From the NCBI RefSeq assembly GCF_004168255.1, contig NZ_SEWG01000006.1, forward strand, positions 124,001 to 188,000: a DNA stretch of 64,000 nucleotides, written 5' to 3'. How positions within the stretch are numbered: position 1 is the first letter of the stretch; each line of letters starts with the position of its first letter. Origin of the DNA: Mucilaginibacter terrigena (GTDB taxonomy: Bacteria > Bacteroidota > Bacteroidia > Sphingobacteriales > Sphingobacteriaceae). This document shows, piece by piece, positions 45,198 through 53,898 of the stretch. The notes below the pieces were generated by a model that was not told where the DNA came from, made no database searches, and was given only the letters and a program-made list of their open reading frames with translations. The translations under genes were made by a program, and so were the position numbers.

Positions 45198-46055
45198 ATG
45201 AGCGAAAACAAACTAATAAAAGCAATAAAGGAAAAGGGCCAGAGCATGGAGGCCGAAATGTCGTTCTTTGATCACCTGGAAGCCCTTCGCTGGCACCTGG
45301 TGAGGTCGGCAATTGCTATTGTTATTTTTACCGGCGGGGCCTTTTACTTTTACGATTTTATCTTCGGTACCATAATTATGGGCCCGGCCAAGCCAAGTTT
45401 CTGGACCTACCGGATGCTTTGTAAACTGGGCGAATGGCTGCACCGCGATGGTTTTTGTATTAACGATATCAAGATAAACCTTATTAATACCGAGATGGCA
45501 GGGCAGTTTACCCTGCAGATCAACTCATCTTTATTAATAGGGATCACCCTGGGTTTCCCTTACCTTTTATGGGAGATCTGGCGCTTTATTAAACCCGCCC
45601 TGCACGAAAAGGAACGCAAAGCGGCAAGCGGTTTTGTGGTTTACGCCACCTTCCTGTTTATATTGGGAGTGCTGTTTGGTTATTTTGTAATCACGCCCGA
45701 GTCTATCAACTTCCTGGCGGGGTACACCGTAAGTGATAAAATTCAAAATTTATTCTCTATCGATTCCTATATATCATCTGTAGCTACCCTAACGCTTGCC
45801 ACAGGCGTTGTATTCGAGCTGCCTATACTGGTTTACATATTATCATCGTTAGGTGTGCTTACCGCCAAATTTATGCGCGAAACAAGGCGCTACGCGGTGG
45901 TGGTTATCCTGATCATAGCGGCTATTGTAACCCCAACGCCGGATATGATGACCATGACCGTGGTTAGTATCCCGCTGTTCATCCTTTACGAAGTGGGTAT
46001 CCTGGTATCTGCAGTGGTAGAAAAACGCAAAAAAGCACGGGAAGAAGCGCTATAA
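45198..46055 (+). CDS. tatC: Twin-arginine translocase subunit TatC
   Basis: A 285-residue inner-membrane protein that recognises twin-arginine signal peptides and exports folded proteins. Six hydrophobic helices are visible. MSFFDHLEALRWHLVRSA at ~20 and FIKPALHEKERKAASGFV (~130) are the conserved cytosolic segments; the Glu of FELPI is at ~211. A loop of about 50 residues after helix one (LCKLGEWLHRDGFCINDI) is longer than in E. coli. tatA is not adjacent. Confidence 0.95.
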   Translation: MSENKLIKAIKEKGQSMEAEMSFFDHLEALRWHLVRSAIAIVIFTGGAFYFYDFIFGTIIMGPAKPSFWTYRMLCKLGEWLHRDGFCINDIKINLINTEMAGQFTLQINSSLLIGITLGFPYLLWEIWRFIKPALHEKERKAASGFVVYATFLFILGVLFGYFVITPESINFLAGYTVSDKIQNLFSIDSYISSVATLTLATGVVFELPILVYILSSLGVLTAKFMRETRRYAVVVILIIAAIVTPTPDMMTMTVVSIPLFILYEVGILVSAVVEKRKKAREEAL

Positions 46056-46210
46056 TCTGTAACTATTTCAAATGGCGGATGTCAAACATCAAAATGATGA
46101 AGGATCATATCTGCATATCATTTCGGCACACAAAATATAACAGTCATAATTCGATATCATTTTTGGTTCTTCATTACACTATCATCCTCAATTCCAACAA
46201 AATATTTACC

Positions 46211-46239
46211 TTGGGCAACGCAATAATATTATAAATTTG
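46211..46239 (+). promoter_or_regulatory. rpiB promoter
   Basis: TTG (46211-46213), 18-nt spacer, TAAATTTG (46232-46239). The expected transcript start is at or beside the rpiB ATG at 46245, so the mRNA may be leaderless. Confidence 0.68.
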
Positions 46240-46244
46240 AGCCG

Positions 46245-46682
46245 ATGAAAAAAGGGTTAAAGATAGCCATTGGCGCAGACCATGCCGGCTTTGATTATAA
46301 GCAGGCCATTTTAGGCATGTTTGGTGATGATATTATATTTACAGACCATGGCACTTATTCTTCCGAAAGTGCCGATTACCCCGACTTTGCGCACCTGGTA
46401 GCCAGCGCCGTTGAAAAAGGCGAAGCCGACTTTGGTATACTGCTTTGCGGCAGCGCAAACGGTGTAGCCATTACGGCTAATAAACACCAGGGTATCCGCG
46501 CGGCGTTGTGCTGGAAACCCGATGTAACCATCCCGGCGCGTACACACAACAATGCCAATGTGCTTTGTATCCCGGCGCGCCATGTATCAATTGAGGATAC
46601 CAAACAAATAATTGAAATATTCCTGACCGAAGAATTTGAAGGCGGACGCCATGCAAACCGCGTTAACAAGATTGGCTGCTAA
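46245..46682 (+). CDS. rpiB: Ribose-5-phosphate isomerase B
   Basis: A 145-residue RpiB/LacAB-type isomerase of the pentose phosphate pathway. IGADHAGFDYK (~9), the active-site Cys in LLCGSANGVAITANKHQGIRAAL (~66-88, partly shown) and ARTHNNANVLCIPAR with the catalytic His are all present. It would link xylose-derived xylulose-5-P metabolism (xylA/xylB at 60-63 kb) with the rest of the pathway. Confidence 0.95.
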   Translation: MKKGLKIAIGADHAGFDYKQAILGMFGDDIIFTDHGTYSSESADYPDFAHLVASAVEKGEADFGILLCGSANGVAITANKHQGIRAALCWKPDVTIPARTHNNANVLCIPARHVSIEDTKQIIEIFLTEEFEGGRHANRVNKIGC

Positions 46683-46711
46683 AATTAAACTGACCCATTA
46701 TTAAAATTTAA

Positions 46712-48289
46712 ATGAAAAAATTATCATTATGGATTACGGGGCTTGCATTTAGTGCAACCGCCTGTGCCCAGCAACAAAACCCAACAGCGCTTAAGTACGG
46801 CAATGTTATTAACGTTACCGATGCTAAAAAGCATTTAAGCATCCTGGCATCAGATGAGTTTGAAGGCCGCGAAACCGGTAAACCCGGCGCCGAAAAAGCC
46901 GCCAATTACATTGCCGCCGAATTTAAGAGATTAGGCCTGCAGGCACCGGTGAATGGCACTTACTTTTTAGATGTACCGTTAACCCAAAGCTCGCTTAATG
47001 TTGACCTGAATGTTAACGGGCAGGCTTTTACCAACTGGAAAGAGTTTGTGTTCCAGGGGCCGGCTGCCGATACCAAAATAAATGCTGAAGTAGTTTTTGT
47101 AGGTTTTGGTACAGCAGAAGAAATTGCAGATGCAGACCTTACAGGCAAAGTAGTACTTTGGATAAACGAGGATAAACCGCAGGATGGCAAAACCGCTAAC
47201 ACCGGTTACCGCATGAGCACCGCGCGCCAGGCAATAGTTAAGGCTATTCAAGCAAAAAAACCTGCTTTAATATTGGCAGCCAATGATGGCTTAGCTAAAG
47301 TGCTTGCACGTTTCAATGGCGTAAACCCAAGCGGTTCTGCCAGTTTATCGCTTAAAAAAGCTGATAAGGAAACCGCGAACACAAATGCGCCTGTGTTTAT
47401 GGTTACCGGCGCTGTTGCCGATGCTGCAGTTAAGGCTACCGGCAAAACATACGCCGACCTGCGGGCAGCAGCTTTAACTGCTAAACAAACCCAGGTTATA
47501 AAAACTACTGCCAGTGTATCTGTAACTTCTGCCGATAAAGATGTTAAGGCGGTTGATGTATTAGGTTTTATGCCGGGTTCTGACCCTAAGCTAAAAAATG
47601 AGGTATTGGTATTCTCGGCCCATTACGATCATATTGGTTTGGTAACCAAACCGGGCGCTACCGATAAAGTGAACAACGGCGCCGATGATGACGGATCTGG
47701 TACAACAGGCATCCTGGAGATCGCACGCGCGTTCTCGCAGGCTAAAAAGGATGGCAAAGGCCCGCGCCGCAGCATATTGTTCCTGGGTAACGTAGGCGAA
47801 GAAAAAGGCTTGTTAGGTTCAGAGTGGTATACAGATCATCCTGTTTACCCGCTGGCTAACACCATTGCCGATCTGAACATAGATATGATTGGCCGTGTTG
47901 GTGAAGAATACATTGGTAAACCCGATTCTGCAAACTATGTGTATTCAATCGGTTCGGCTATGTTAAGTACCGACCTGCATAAAATTGGCGAAGAAGCAAA
48001 CAACACCTACACCAAAATGAAACTGGATTATAAGTATGATGATCCTAACGATCCAAACCGTTTCTACTACCGTTCAGATCATTACAACTTTGCCCGGTAC
48101 GGAGTGCCAATTATATTTTACTTTAACGGTGTGCATGCAGATTACCATGCCCCCGGCGATGAGGTGAGCAAAATTAATTTCCCGCTGTTGGTTAAACGTG
48201 CGCAGCTTGCATTTTTTACCGGCTGGGAATTGGCTAACCGCGATGCCCGCCCCGTGGTTGATGTAAAACCGGCTACACCGGCAAAATAA
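46712..48289 (+). CDS. M28 family zinc aminopeptidase with PA domain
   Basis: A 525-residue secreted peptidase. A signal peptide (MKKLSLWITGLAFSATACA) is followed by a PA-type insertion (~100-260). The catalytic M28 domain has zinc ligands His in FSAHYDHIG, Asp in NNGADDDGSGT, Glu-Glu in NVGEEKGLLGSEW, Asp in LNIDMIGR and His in DYHAPGDE. Cys18 of ATACAQ could also act as a lipobox. Likely a periplasmic or outer-surface aminopeptidase. Confidence 0.92.
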   Translation: MKKLSLWITGLAFSATACAQQQNPTALKYGNVINVTDAKKHLSILASDEFEGRETGKPGAEKAANYIAAEFKRLGLQAPVNGTYFLDVPLTQSSLNVDLNVNGQAFTNWKEFVFQGPAADTKINAEVVFVGFGTAEEIADADLTGKVVLWINEDKPQDGKTANTGYRMSTARQAIVKAIQAKKPALILAANDGLAKVLARFNGVNPSGSASLSLKKADKETANTNAPVFMVTGAVADAAVKATGKTYADLRAAALTAKQTQVIKTTASVSVTSADKDVKAVDVLGFMPGSDPKLKNEVLVFSAHYDHIGLVTKPGATDKVNNGADDDGSGTTGILEIARAFSQAKKDGKGPRRSILFLGNVGEEKGLLGSEWYTDHPVYPLANTIADLNIDMIGRVGEEYIGKPDSANYVYSIGSAMLSTDLHKIGEEANNTYTKMKLDYKYDDPNDPNRFYYRSDHYNFARYGVPIIFYFNGVHADYHAPGDEVSKINFPLLVKRAQLAFFTGWELANRDARPVVDVKPATPAK

Positions 48290-48304
48290 CAACAGGATAT
48301 TTAA

Positions 48305-48345
48305 AAAACAAAAGAGCGGCTTAACGGCCGCTTTTTTTGTTTTGT
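48305..48345 (+). terminator. Intrinsic terminator of the M28 gene
   Basis: AAACAAAAGAGCGGC and GCCGCTTTTTTTGTTTT form an extended stem around TTAACG with an internal T-run. Confidence 0.85.
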
Positions 48346-48433
48346 ACAGGCTACTGCATTATAGTTTATGTATTTTAACCTGTATTTTTAACAATTCTTA
48401 AAACTGTTAACAGGTTTGTTTAATTTCGCGTAA

Positions 48434-49815
48434 ATGGGAAATACCGCTGAAGAATTTTTGGTAGCCTCGGAGCAAAAGGCGTTTGAGATGGATCATCGTA
48501 ATATTATCAATAAAAGTATTGGTAAGTACGATGCTGCGTTTGACAGGGGCCGGTCCAGGATGATAAACCTGGATAATACCAAAAAAAGGGGCATACCATA
48601 AAGTGGAAGGTGATGGAAAACCTGGACAAGTTTTTGCCCGAGTTTGAATCAAATTTCCAAAAGCGCGGCGGCAAGGTGATATGGGCAAACGATGCCGAAG
48701 AGGCTAACCGCGAGATATTGAACATCATTCAAAAAGCCGGCGCCAAAACGGTCATCAAATCAAAATCGATGGCTACCGAGGAGATCCACTTAAATGGTTT
48801 CCTGGAAAAGCACGGCATAGAAGCGTTGGAGAGCGACCTGGGCGAATACATTGTTCAGCTGCTTGGGCAGGAACCATACCATATGGTAACGCCGGCCATG
48901 CACCTGTCTATAGAAGATATTGCCAGGCTGTTTAACGAAAAATTTGGCAGTCCGCTGGATAGTACCGCCGAACAGCTTACCCAAAAAGCCCGCGAGTTGC
49001 TGCGCGAAAAATACCTGCAGGCCGATGTGGGCATTAGCGGCGCAAACTTTTTAATAGCCGATACAGGCAGCATCTGCATTACCGAAAATGAAGGCAACGC
49101 GCGCTTAACAACCAGTTTCCCTAAAATACATATTGCCGTGGTAGGTATCGAAAAAATGATACCATCTATAACCGACCTGGACACCTTTTGGCCCATGCTG
49201 GCCACACACGGCACCGGGCAAAACTTAACCGTTTACAATACCATATTAAGCGGCCCCCGCCAGGCGCATGAGACCGACGGGCCCGAAGAAATGTACGTAG
49301 TATTGCTTGATAATGGCCGTACCAACTTACTGGCTCAAAAAGAGCAGCGCCAGGGCCTTTACTGTATCCGCTGCGGCGCCTGCCTTAACGTTTGCCCTAT
49401 ATTTCAAAACGTGGGCGGCCATACTTACGATACTACATACGGAGGCCCGATAGGCTCGGTTATAGCGCCCCATATGCGCGGCATGGAGGAGTTTAAACAC
49501 CTTAGCTATGCATCAAGCCTTTGCGGTAAATGTACCGAGGTTTGCCCCGTAAAAATTGAGATCCACAAAATGCTGCTGTTAAACCGCCGCGATGCGGTTG
49601 CCGAAGGCCTGGTAGCTACCAAGGAAAAATGGGGCTGGGCCGGCTGGAAGAAAGGGATGCTAAAACGCAGCCTTACCGACTTTTTTAGCGGTAAAATGAA
49701 AAACAGGTTGATGAAGATGTTTTTCAAAAAATCGTGGGGGCATTACAAAGAGATGCCCGAGGTTGCCCCAAAATCATTCAGCCAGATGTGGAAAGATGGC
49801 CATAAGCCGGAATAA
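48434..49815 (+). CDS. lutB: LutB/LldF-type iron-sulfur lactate utilization protein, frameshifted
   Basis: LutB is the [4Fe-4S] subunit of the LutABC L-lactate oxidase complex. The body of the protein, from the frame open at 48577 to 49815, has the DUF162-like domain (SKSMATEEIHLNGFLEKHG) and two ferredoxin cysteine motifs, CIRCGACLNVCP and CGKCTEVCP. A normal N-terminus, MGNTAEEFLVASEQKAFEMD to LDNTKKRG, is encoded from ATG 48434 in another frame and runs into TAA at 48599. The two frames would join at the A7-G4 run (48581-48591); one extra A restores the gene. So it is a -1 shift: mutation, sequencing error or recoding. lutA and lutC are not adjacent. Confidence 0.82.
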
Positions 49816-49841
49816 CGGTTGATCATTGCCTTTAGAATAAT

Positions 49842-49892
49842 TCCCTCCCTGGGGAGGGGTGCGGTTGATTGTGTAGTGGCGGGGAGGGGTTA
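49842..49892. repeat. CCCTCCC/GGGGAGGGG repeat
   Basis: ATTCCCTCCCTGGGGAGGGG then TGGCGGGGAGGGG. It opens the 303-bp gap 49816-50118. That gap also contains a hairpin TTGTTGGTG/CACCAACAA (49926-49947) and the next repeat; no gene seen. Confidence 0.55.
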
Positions 49893-49975
49893 TACGCTCT
49901 GTATCATATCAAGATATTTTAGCCTTTGTTGGTGTTGTCACCAACAACTTTAGGCAGGTATCAAGCAATTGTAAA

Positions 49976-50113
49976 TTTGGCTAAAGCCCTCTGTGTTTGT
50001 TTGTGATCCGTTGGCTGAAGCCAACGGCAATGATAAGACAATGGCTATGCATTTTATTCATTGCCGTCCCATTTATGGGGCGGACAAGGCATCACGAAAT
50101 GGGCTTTAGCCCA
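49976..50113. repeat. Repeat with GGCTAAAGCC-type palindromes
   Basis: Four self-complementary pieces in a row: TTTGGCTAAAGCC, CCGTTGGCTGAAGCCAACGG (50008-50027), CGTCCCATTTATGGGGCG, and TGGGCTTTAGCCCA (50100-50113). GGCAATGA and TCATTGCC also pair across the element. Known style of Bacteroidota intergenic element; it ends at the stop codon of the DUF4198 gene. Confidence 0.65.
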
Positions 50114-50118
50114 AATCC

Positions 50119-50967
50119 TTAATGCTTATCGCCAAACCCAAACTCTTTGTAAGTATTGGGCTCGTCGTTATGGTTGCTAAACGCGAAGGTGTAACTGGCC
50201 ACCCACGATTCGTAATCGGCATCCTTACCCTTCGATGCTTCAAACTTGGTAGCCCTTAACATGTATATTCCCTCGCGGCTAACGCTAAAATAAACCTTGC
50301 CCGATGCATCGCTGGCAAGCTTTTGCGGATATACATTGCCCGATGCCGTTTTAATATATAGCATTACCTGCCCGGTAAATGGCTTGCCTTTAAAATTAAC
50401 TACTGCTGTAATATCATCGCCATAGTTAAGCTTATAAGGGTTGCGTTTCAATACGATCTCGAAATCGTCATTTAAAACCTTTTCGTAGGCATTGCCGCCG
50501 GGTTCGTCAACGGTAATAAGTGTTTTTAAGTAACGGTTGTATTTTTCGGTAAAATTTAAAGCGTTGCTGTTTTTTAGTTTATCGGCAATTTCATCGTAGC
50601 CCTGCTCGGTAAGGTATGGTAAAAAATCTTCGCGGGGTATGTCGTTCAATTCGTTGGTGTTCATTTCAACCAGTACAAGGCCATCGTGTTCTAAATTGTA
50701 ATTTAGCAGCGGCATTGCATCATTTTTAGTTACTTTGGAAAGATCGGTTTTTTTCGACCCCTCGTAGATCATAAATTTGGTAGTTTGCGCCGCGGTATAA
50801 GGCACCTCGCGTTCTTTAACAAGGGTTTCGCCCGATAAAAGGTGCAGGTTAAATTTATCGCCTTTATGCAGGTAGAAGTTTTCGGGCATTAAAAATTGAT
50901 CGGGTATAAACGCTACCAACCCAAAAATTGATAACATTATAAGGAATTTAACGTAGAAGTGCTTCAT
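50119..50967 (-). CDS. DUF4198 (NikM-like) periplasmic protein
   Basis: A 282-residue protein with an N-terminal signal or anchor (MKHFYVKFLIMLSIFGLVAF). Beta-rich halves follow: PENFYLHKGDKFNLHLLSGE in the first, and YGDDITAVVNFKGKPFTGQV plus SVSREGIYMLRATKFE in the second. This is the layout of DUF4198 proteins, some of which assist nickel or cobalt uptake. No metal transporter is next to it, so the role is open. It ends with a His-containing tail (KH). Confidence 0.8.
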   Translation of the reverse strand: MKHFYVKFLIMLSIFGLVAFIPDQFLMPENFYLHKGDKFNLHLLSGETLVKEREVPYTAAQTTKFMIYEGSKKTDLSKVTKNDAMPLLNYNLEHDGLVLVEMNTNELNDIPREDFLPYLTEQGYDEIADKLKNSNALNFTEKYNRYLKTLITVDEPGGNAYEKVLNDDFEIVLKRNPYKLNYGDDITAVVNFKGKPFTGQVMLYIKTASGNVYPQKLASDASGKVYFSVSREGIYMLRATKFEASKGKDADYESWVASYTFAFSNHNDEPNTYKEFGFGDKH

Positions 50968-51025
50968 AGCGAAAAGATGGATTGTTCAAACATACAAAGT
51001 TTTAAAAACTTCTTAGCTTTACCCG

Positions 51026-53002
51026 ATGATTTTTGACCGGAAAAAGATAGATAATGACGGTTTAATAACGTTTTATAAGAAATTGTTATTGCCCCGTCTG
51101 GTCGAAGAGAAGATGTTGATTCTGCTCAGGCAGGGGCGTATTGGTAAATGGTTCTCGGGCATAGGGCAGGAAGCCATTGCCGTAGGCAGTACCCTTGCGC
51201 TTAATGCTGATGAATATATCCTGCCCATGCACCGCAACCTGGGGGTGTTTACCTCGCGCAATATTCCAATTTCGCGCTTAATGGCCCAATGGCAGGGTAA
51301 GGCATCGGGTTTTACAAAAGGCCGCGACCGCTCTTTCCACTTCGGTACGCAGGAGTTTAAGATCATAGGGATGATATCGCACCTTGGCCCGCAGCTGGCC
51401 CTGGCAGATGGTATTGCCCTTGCCGATAAATTAAAGAAAAATAAAAAAGTTACGCTGGTTTATACCGGCGAAGGCGCTACAAGCGAAGGCGATTTCCACG
51501 AGGCGCTTAATATTGCCGCCGTGTGGGACCTGCCCGTGATATTCCTGGTAGAAAATAACGGCTACGGCCTTAGCACCCCGGTTAACGAGCAGTACCGCTG
51601 CACATCGATAGTTGATAAGGCCATAGGCTACGGTATGGAAGGCCGACGCATTGATGGGAACAACGTGCTGGAAGTTTATCATACTATAAACGAGTTGGCC
51701 CAGGAGTTAAGAGAAAACCCCCGCCCTGTGCTGATAGAGTGCATGACCTTTAGGATGCGCGGGCACGAAGAGGCATCGGGCACAAAATATGTACCCCAGC
51801 ATTTATTTGACGAGTGGAAGCAGAAGGACCCGCTTGATTGCTTTGAAAAGTACCTGCTTGACGAGGGCGTACTGCGCCAGGAGTGGGTACCTTATTTAAG
51901 AAACGAGTTTACCACCCTGATAGATGCCGAGGTTGAAAAGGTTTTCAGCGAGCCGGATATCATCCCGCACCTGCAAACCGAGGTGCAGAACATGTACCGC
52001 CTGTTTAACACACCGCGGCATGCCCCATCAGAAATAAGTACCAATAAACGTTATATAGATGCCATAAGCGATGGCCTGCGGCAAAGCATGCGCATGCACA
52101 ATAACCTGGTTATAATGGGCCAGGATATTGCCGAATATGGCGGCGCCTTTAAAATAACACAGGGCTTTGTTGATGAATTTGGTAAAGACCGGGTGCGCAA
52201 CACACCTATTTGCGAATCGGGCATTGTGGGTACGGCCATGGGGCTTGCCATAAACGATTATAAGGCTATTGTAGAAATGCAGTTTGCAGATTTTGTAAGC
52301 TGTGGTTTTAACCAGATCATAAATAACCTGGCCAAAACCTACTACCGCTGGGGCCAAACCGTTGATGTAGTGATACGTATGCCGGCAGGCGGCGGCAGCG
52401 GCGCGGGGCCATTCCACTCGCAAACCAACGAGGCCTGGTTTACCAAAACCCCCGGCTTAAAAGTTGTTTACCCGGCCTTCCCTGACGATGCCAAAGGCTT
52501 GCTGATGTCGGCAGTGGACGACCCAAACCCGGTTATCTATTTTGAGCACAAAAACTTGTACCGCAGCATGAGCGGCAACGTGCCCGATGATGATTATTAT
52601 GTAGAGATAGGCAAAGCAAGGGTAGTGCGCGAAGGTACCAAAGCCAGCATAATCACCTTTGGGCTTGGCGTACACTGGGCTATTGAATATGCCGATAACC
52701 ACCCCGATCAATCGATAGAGATACTGGACCTGCGCAGCCTGCAGCCCTGGGATAAAGATGCGGTTGTAAAAACCGTGAAGAAAACATCCAAGGTGCTGGT
52801 ATTGCATGAAGATACGCTCACCAGCGGCTTCGGCGGCGAAATAGCTGCCTACATAGGCGAGCATTGCTTTAAATACCTCGACGGGCCTGTAATGCGCTGT
52901 GCCAGTCTTGATACTGCCATACCCATGAACAAAGCGTTGGAAGACCAGTTTATGGCCAAGGCAAGGTTAGAAGAAACAATGGATACCCTGCTGAAATTTT
53001 AA
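51026..53002 (+). CDS. Fused alpha-beta E1 component of a 2-oxoacid dehydrogenase
   Basis: A 658-residue thiamin-diphosphate enzyme with both E1 subunits in one chain. The alpha part (~1-330) has the ThDP motif GEGATSEGDFHEAL ... VENNGYG (~150-178). The beta part (~340-658) has MGQDIAEYGGAF, PICESGIVGTAMGLA and VLHEDTLTSGFGGEIA. Similarity is to branched-chain 2-oxoacid or acetoin/pyruvate E1 proteins, which decarboxylate the acid and pass the acyl group to a lipoyl E2. E2 and E3 are not in the window. It depends on the cofactor handled by the 1-7 kb thiamin cluster. Confidence 0.93.
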   Translation: MIFDRKKIDNDGLITFYKKLLLPRLVEEKMLILLRQGRIGKWFSGIGQEAIAVGSTLALNADEYILPMHRNLGVFTSRNIPISRLMAQWQGKASGFTKGRDRSFHFGTQEFKIIGMISHLGPQLALADGIALADKLKKNKKVTLVYTGEGATSEGDFHEALNIAAVWDLPVIFLVENNGYGLSTPVNEQYRCTSIVDKAIGYGMEGRRIDGNNVLEVYHTINELAQELRENPRPVLIECMTFRMRGHEEASGTKYVPQHLFDEWKQKDPLDCFEKYLLDEGVLRQEWVPYLRNEFTTLIDAEVEKVFSEPDIIPHLQTEVQNMYRLFNTPRHAPSEISTNKRYIDAISDGLRQSMRMHNNLVIMGQDIAEYGGAFKITQGFVDEFGKDRVRNTPICESGIVGTAMGLAINDYKAIVEMQFADFVSCGFNQIINNLAKTYYRWGQTVDVVIRMPAGGGSGAGPFHSQTNEAWFTKTPGLKVVYPAFPDDAKGLLMSAVDDPNPVIYFEHKNLYRSMSGNVPDDDYYVEIGKARVVREGTKASIITFGLGVHWAIEYADNHPDQSIEILDLRSLQPWDKDAVVKTVKKTSKVLVLHEDTLTSGFGGEIAAYIGEHCFKYLDGPVMRCASLDTAIPMNKALEDQFMAKARLEETMDTLLKF

Positions 53003-53023
53003 CAACCAAACAGCACTTAAAAT

Positions 53024-53058
53024 AAAACGCAGCGCTTTTAAAGGTGCTGCGTTTTTTT
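53024..53058. terminator. Terminator between E1 and the Lrp gene
   Basis: AACGCAGCGC pairs with GTGCTGCGTT, with T-runs on both sides; serves convergent genes. Confidence 0.85.
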
Positions 53059-53077
53059 ATGGTAACCTCCTGAAAGG

Positions 53078-53554
53078 TTAATCAAGCGTTATCTGCCTTT
53101 TAATGCTTTCTTCTAATGATATAAATGTTTCGGTACGCTGTATACCTTTCACGCTTTGGATGCTCTCATTCAAAACTTCGCGCAGGTGGTTGGTATCGTG
53201 GCAAACAATTTTGGCAAAAATGCTCCAGCTGCCGGTGGTGTAATGCAGCTCTACAATTTCGGGCACCAGTTTCAATTGTTTTACGGCTTCGTTATACTGC
53301 GAACCCTTTTCCAGGAAAATGCCCAGGAAAGCGGTTACATCATACCCAAGCTTTTGCGGGTTTACTTCCAGGCTGGCACCTTTTATTACACCCATCTCCT
53401 CAAGCTTTTTCATCCTAACGTGTATGGTTCCGCCAGAAACTATCAATTCCTTTGCGATTTCGGTATAAGGAGTGGTCGCATTTTTCATCAATATCGATAA
53501 TATCTGTATATCGAGATTATCAATTTCTAAATTTTGAGGTTTCCTGTGAGGCAT
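53078..53554 (-). CDS. Lrp/AsnC family transcriptional regulator
   Basis: A 158-residue regulator. The N-terminal winged helix-turn-helix (LDIQILSILMKNATTPYTEIAKEL, VSGGTIHVRMKKLEEMGVI; ~13-58) is followed by a RAM ligand-binding domain (~70-158: YDVTAFLGIFLEKGSQYNEA, VVELHYTTGSWSIFAKI). Members sense amino acids and control amino-acid and 2-oxoacid metabolism. Its convergent neighbour is the E1 gene, and the divergent promoter of the tRNA-like RNAs lies 74 bp upstream, so either could be a target (inference). Confidence 0.93.
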   Translation of the reverse strand: MPHRKPQNLEIDNLDIQILSILMKNATTPYTEIAKELIVSGGTIHVRMKKLEEMGVIKGASLEVNPQKLGYDVTAFLGIFLEKGSQYNEAVKQLKLVPEIVELHYTTGSWSIFAKIVCHDTNHLREVLNESIQSVKGIQRTETFISLEESIKRQITLD

Positions 53555-53627
53555 AATTTTAAATATCTATATTCAAATACAAGTATAATTATAATAAAAG
53601 TAAAAATAAAAATATTTTGTTGAAATA

Positions 53628-53659
53628 TTTGCAAGAAAGTGTCAACTCTGTTAGATTTG
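53628..53659 (+). promoter_or_regulatory. Promoter of the tandem tRNA-like RNAs
   Basis: TTTG (53628-53631), a 20-nt spacer, and TAGATTTG (53652-53659): a full match to the Bacteroidota TTTG-N19/20-TAnnTTTG promoter. Transcription should start near 53666, about 40 nt before the first RNA. Confidence 0.78.
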
Positions 53660-53705
53660 TATATAGCAAATGACAATTGCTCTATCGTTCTTTAAAAAAC
53701 AACAT

Positions 53706-53817
53706 TGTTGGGTGGTGAAATTTTTGGCAGACACACCTCCTTGTCCCGGTGGCGGAGAATATGGGAAACCCGAAGCGGGCTAACCACTCTGTGAAGGTTC
53801 GAACCCTTCCCCAACAG
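53706..53817 (+). ncRNA. tRNA-like RNA 1, anticodon GUC, very long variable domain
   Basis: A cloverleaf can be drawn by eye. Acceptor TGTTGGG/CCCAACA; T8 and G9; D arm GTG..CAC with GG in the loop; A26; anticodon arm CCTCC-TTGTCCC-GGTGG (T-T mismatch in mid-stem, U33 present, anticodon GTC, unusual C37). A 40-nt variable domain follows (53753-53792), then T arm GAAGG-TTCGAAC-CCTTC and discriminator G. No CCA is encoded. The D arm resembles tRNA-Leu. The variable domain nests three stems: CGGAG/CTCTG, TGG/CCA and CCCG/CGGG. It is far longer than class II tRNA arms. Function unknown. Confidence 0.75.
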
Positions 53818-53820
53818 CTA

Positions 53821-53896
53821 AGTTCTAAGCCGAAAGTACAAAGTCTTAAGTCATCCAGACTTCCGACTAAAGACTTTAGACTTGTAACTTAAACAT
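53821..53896. repeat. AGTCTTAAGTC-type repeat between the tRNA-like RNAs
   Basis: AAGTCTTAAGTC, TCCAGACTTCCGACTAAAGA, CTTTAGACTTGTAACTTAA. The wording matches the insert in the P3 arm of the TPP riboswitch (7219-7305), so both belong to one dispersed family. Confidence 0.6.
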
Positions 53897-53898
53897 CC

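Noticed and set aside
48599..48612. lutB starting at GTG 48610
   Set aside because: The frame upstream of 48610 already encodes conserved LutB residues (IKWKV), and the missing N-terminus is present in another frame from 48434.
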